Shown here in pieces: positions 4,658 through 7,012 of a stretch of DNA of 7,012 nucleotides. Each line of letters begins with the position of its first letter. The stretch's first letter is position 1. The notes under the pieces were generated by a model that did not search any database, was not told where the DNA came from, and saw only the letters and a list, made by a program, of their open reading frames with translations. The position numbers were made by a program, and so were the translations under genes. The stretch is from Bacillota bacterium (lineage in GTDB: Bacteria > Bacillota > GCA-003054495 > Carboxydocellales > JAJZTU01), in contig JAJZTU010000181.1 in NCBI GenBank assembly GCA_021848765.1, positions 1 through 7,012 on the forward strand, read 5' to 3'.

Positions 4658-6253
4658 GTGAAAAAGGCTCTAAGATTACTTTTTCTTGGTTTAGCCCTGC
4701 CAGTATCCGTCCTGAGCCTGGTGTCTTTTTCCTCGGCTGCACCGGAGGGTTACCTTGGTAACATTGTCAAGGAAAAGTGTATGGTGTGCCACACGGTCAA
4801 CAGCGAAGGCAAGGTGAGCCGGATTGACTATGTGCGCAAAACCCCTGAGGGCTTTGAGGCTACCGTCAACCGGATGCAGAGGCTGTGGGGTTTGAAGCTT
4901 ACCGATGAGGAGAAAAGACAGGTTATTAAGGACTTAAGCCAGGCTAGACCCTTAGCCCCGGCCGAAACGGAAAAGATTATGTACCTGTTGACCGGGGAGC
5001 ATGGCACCATTGAGCAGGTGCCCAATGAAACGGTGAAGGCGGCCTGTACCCGGTGTCACAGCTTTGCCCGGGTAGCGGCCCAACGGCGGACCAAAGAGGA
5101 ATGGATGAAGCTGAAGGATACGCATATGGCTTTGAATCCGGCCCTGATTCTGCAGACCAGGGATACGGACTGGCCGAAGATTGCTACTGAAGCCTTAAAC
5201 TGGCTGGCCGAAAAGTATCCCGCGGACACTCAGGAGTATCGGGAGTGGCGGGCTGCGGGAAGTCCCCGGGCGATTGACGGCAAGTGGCAGGTAGTAGGCT
5301 ACCAGCCTGGAAAAGGTAAATATTTCGGGACGGTGGAGTTTGCCGGCCAAGGCAATGGCGAGTACCGGGAAACCAGGAATATTACTTATGCTGACGGCAG
5401 TGAGAGCAAGTGGGAAGGAACCGGGCGGCTTTATTCCGGTTATTCCCTGCGCAGCAGTTTGATTTCCGGTGAGGAAAAGGCCAAGGGGGTATTACTCCTC
5501 CAGGGTGATGTGTTCCGGGGTAAATGGCACAGTCTTAAAGATGCCGGTATTTCCGGAGAAGAAACCTATTACCGGGAAGGCGCCGGGGCGGCAAAGGTTA
5601 CGGATGTTTTCCCTGCGGCCTTAAGGCGCGGAACCACGGCAACGCTAACCATCAGAGGGGTCAATCTCCCGGCGGCTATCAAGCCCGGGGATAACCTGGC
5701 CGGTGGGGTGACGGTCAAGAAGGTGGTCAGTGCATCAGCCAATGCCGTGACAGTGGAAGTGGCAGTTGGCCAGGGACCGGACCTGAGGGGAGATGTCAAG
5801 GCCGGCAGCGCTCTGGGTAAGGGGCTGGTTACCGTGTTTGACAAGGTAGACTACCTGAAAATTACCCCCGAATATGCCGTAGCCCGCCTGGGTGGCGGAG
5901 GCCGCGACAAGGAAGGGGTCCAGTTCCAGGCTCTTGGTTACAGTAACGGCGCTGACGGCAAAGCGGGAACGGGTGATGATCTTTCCGTCGGGCCGTTGGA
6001 GGGCGTGCAGTGGAGCGTAAAAGAGTTTGTAAACGCCCCCGGAGATGATGAGATTAAATGGATAGGTTCCCTGGACCAGCAGGGGTATTTTACTCCGGCA
6101 ATTGACGGGCCTAATCCCCAGCGGCCGATGGCTACCAATAATGCGGGCGCTGTGACGGTAGTGGGTAAATACCAGCCCCCCGGCGGTGGCAAGCCGGTAG
6201 CTGGCGAGGCTAAGCTGCTGGTGACTGTGCCGGTGTACCGAGCTGTGGAATAG
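4658..6253 (+). CDS. qhpA: Quinohemoprotein amine dehydrogenase alpha subunit (diheme cytochrome c)
   Basis: This 531-residue exported protein is the electron-transfer subunit of QHNDH, taking electrons from CTQ in the gamma subunit and passing them to an external acceptor. Residues 1-28 are a Sec signal peptide (KK, hydrophobic core, SSAA then PEG). Two c-type haem sites follow: CMVCH (41-45) and CTRCH (130-134), in the N-terminal diheme domain (about 30-190). From about residue 205 onward the chain is the beta-rich region that makes up alpha domains II-IV, for example the IDGKWQVVGYQPG start and the GxVTVVGKY strand near the end. The length fits the family (roughly 500 residues mature). The start is GTG at 4658, with AGGGAGG at 4644-4650. 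The gene ends in tandem in-frame stops TAG TGA. No lipobox is seen, so how it stays at the cell surface in a Gram-positive cell, if that is what this is, is not evident. The natural electron acceptor is unknown. Confidence 0.97.
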   Translation: MKKALRLLFLGLALPVSVLSLVSFSSAAPEGYLGNIVKEKCMVCHTVNSEGKVSRIDYVRKTPEGFEATVNRMQRLWGLKLTDEEKRQVIKDLSQARPLAPAETEKIMYLLTGEHGTIEQVPNETVKAACTRCHSFARVAAQRRTKEEWMKLKDTHMALNPALILQTRDTDWPKIATEALNWLAEKYPADTQEYREWRAAGSPRAIDGKWQVVGYQPGKGKYFGTVEFAGQGNGEYRETRNITYADGSESKWEGTGRLYSGYSLRSSLISGEEKAKGVLLLQGDVFRGKWHSLKDAGISGEETYYREGAGAAKVTDVFPAALRRGTTATLTIRGVNLPAAIKPGDNLAGGVTVKKVVSASANAVTVEVAVGQGPDLRGDVKAGSALGKGLVTVFDKVDYLKITPEYAVARLGGGGRDKEGVQFQALGYSNGADGKAGTGDDLSVGPLEGVQWSVKEFVNAPGDDEIKWIGSLDQQGYFTPAIDGPNPQRPMATNNAGAVTVVGKYQPPGGGKPVAGEAKLLVTVPVYRAVE

Positions 6254-6373
6254 TGAGTCTACCGGTTTTGCGCAGGCCGAAGTGATTTGTGCCGGTGCCG
6301 AAGTCGGAAAAACGCGCCGGTGTTGGAACAGTGGGTAGGGAGTTTTATCAAGTTATGGAGGGGGTCACCTGAA
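6254..6373. other. 120-bp gap between qhpA and qhpD with short repeats
   Basis: No gene is supported here. GCCGAAGT occurs twice (6276-6283 and 6297-6304, period 21 bp), and GCCGGTG is repeated around it (6291-6297, and again at about 6316). A possible 18-codon frame from GTG 6282 has no ribosome site. No U-tract follows any stem, so the operon probably reads through. GGAGGGGGT at 6357-6365 is the ribosome site of qhpD. Confidence 0.4.
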
Positions 6374-7012
6374 ATGCAGTTAGCTGATGTTGTGGACTTT
6401 GAGACCCGGGGGCGCCGCTATGTCCTGGTGGTGGAAAAGGGGGCGCTGGTGGAAATAGATCCGGTGGCAGGGTCGGTAGTGGACTTCCTGAGGGCTGAGG
6501 GGCCTGTGGTGGATTGGGAGATTGCCGCAGCGTTGTCGGGGCGGTTTTCCACATCCCAGTTGACTGAAACTCTGGAAGAAATGACGGACATGGGAATTCT
6601 ACTCACAGGGGCCCAGCCGGGAAACGCTGCAGGTGTTACACCCGCTGCTGCTTCAGATGCAGCTTCTGGCAATCATCTCCTTACCTTCCCCCTCCAGACT
6701 TTGGTTTTGAACATTTCCCACGATTGTAACCTCAGGTGCCGCTATTGTTATGCCGGTGGCGGGAATTACGGTGGCAGCAGGGAAATGATGTCCCCGGAAG
6801 TGGCCCGCCAGGCAGTGGATTTCCTCTTTAAGGAGTCAGGCAGCAGGAAGGAGTTGCAGATTACTTTCTTCGGCGGCGAACCCCTGCTAAACCTTCCAGC
6901 GCTTAAAGAAACTGTGGAGTATGCCAGGAGGGCCGGAGCAGGCCTGGGGAAAGCGGTGGAATTTAGCCTCACTACCAATGGTACCCTGCTTTCCGATGAG
7001 GTGACCGACTTC
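6374..7012 (+). CDS. qhpD: QhpD radical SAM thioether maturase, N-terminal part
   Basis: This is a radical S-adenosylmethionine enzyme that makes the Cys-to-Asp/Glu thioether bridges in QhpC inside the cytoplasm before export. The first 213 residues are visible and the frame is open at the window edge. Residues 1-78 look like a PqqD-type peptide-recognition domain (VLVVEKGALVEIDP, then a short winged-helix-like segment ending in EEMTDMGILL). A 25-residue Ala/Gly-rich linker leads to the radical SAM barrel. C118, C122 and C125 in DCNLRCRYCYAGG are the CX3CX2C ligands of the SAM-binding 4Fe-4S cluster, FFGGEPLLN (165-173) is the GGEP SAM motif, and SLTTNGTLLS (198-207) is the next barrel strand. 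The C-terminal SPASM clusters would be beyond the window. The start is supported by GGAGGGGGT about 8 bp upstream. The specific name rests on the neighbouring qhpC/qhpA genes plus the domain layout. Confidence 0.94.
   Translation, partial: MQLADVVDFETRGRRYVLVVEKGALVEIDPVAGSVVDFLRAEGPVVDWEIAAALSGRFSTSQLTETLEEMTDMGILLTGAQPGNAAGVTPAAASDAASGNHLLTFPLQTLVLNISHDCNLRCRYCYAGGGNYGGSREMMSPEVARQAVDFLFKESGSRKELQITFFGGEPLLNLPALKETVEYARRAGAGLGKAVEFSLTTNGTLLSDEVTDF

Noticed and set aside
5569..6192. - strand open frames within qhpA
   Set aside because: Pro/Ala/Ser-rich shadow translations of a real diheme cytochrome gene.
6282..6338. 18-codon frame from GTG 6282 in the qhpA-qhpD gap, considered as a possible small peptide
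   Set aside because: It has no Shine-Dalgarno and no recognisable sequence, and its length is within chance for this gap.
6348..6978. - strand open frames over the qhpD region
   Set aside because: The + strand frame carries the radical SAM CX3CX2C and GGEP motifs and a ribosome site; the minus frames are low-complexity shadows.
1..7012. CRISPR array, tRNA, rRNA, insertion sequence or attachment site
   Set aside because: I found no repeat-spacer pattern, cloverleaf, transposase motif or terminal inverted repeat in the window.

Overview
The window most resembles chromosomal DNA of an anaerobic or facultative Bacillota bacterium (Clostridia, Peptococcaceae-like). This is an inference from strong Shine-Dalgarno sites (one is AAAGGAGGTG), roughly 50% G+C by eye, a GTG start, and the mix of chemotaxis, stand-alone aromatic-sensor and cytochrome c genes. 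No rRNA or other taxonomic marker is present.

Left part (1-1034, + strand). The window opens in the last codons of a methyl-accepting chemotaxis protein. Next is a stand-alone XylR_N/V4R sensor protein that keeps every phenol-binding and zinc-binding residue known from MopR/DmpR-type regulators but has no AAA+ or DNA-binding domain. An unrecognised 63-residue protein follows 11 bp later and is probably co-translated. A hairpin at 1070-1112 works as a terminator in both directions.

Middle part (1092-4066, - strand). A PhoB/OmpR-type response regulator and a dCache-HAMP histidine kinase form a two-gene operon with an ATGA stop/start overlap. The kinase's last codons lie inside the shared terminator.

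Right part (4323-7012, + strand, divergent from the two-component genes). Three genes belong to a quinohemoprotein amine dehydrogenase (QHNDH) locus. They are qhpC (gamma subunit, the peptide carrying the cysteine tryptophylquinone, CTQ, and three Cys-to-Asp/Glu thioether bridges), qhpA (diheme cytochrome c alpha subunit) and the start of qhpD (radical SAM maturase with an N-terminal PqqD-like domain), which runs off the window. The beta subunit and the other maturation genes are not in view. The order C-A-D differs from the A-D-C-B order known in Paracoccus.

The 256-bp divergent control region contains a 22-bp-period direct repeat (TTTTAACAAARCTTA, twice) within a longer series of TTA-type hexamers about 11 bp apart, ending on a candidate -35 box for the qhp operon. 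This is the layout expected for a PhoP/PhoB-class regulator. The working model is that the Cache-domain kinase senses an extracytoplasmic ligand, possibly an amine, and the response regulator then switches on amine dehydrogenase synthesis. That role belongs to the AraC-type QhpR in Gram-negative bacteria.
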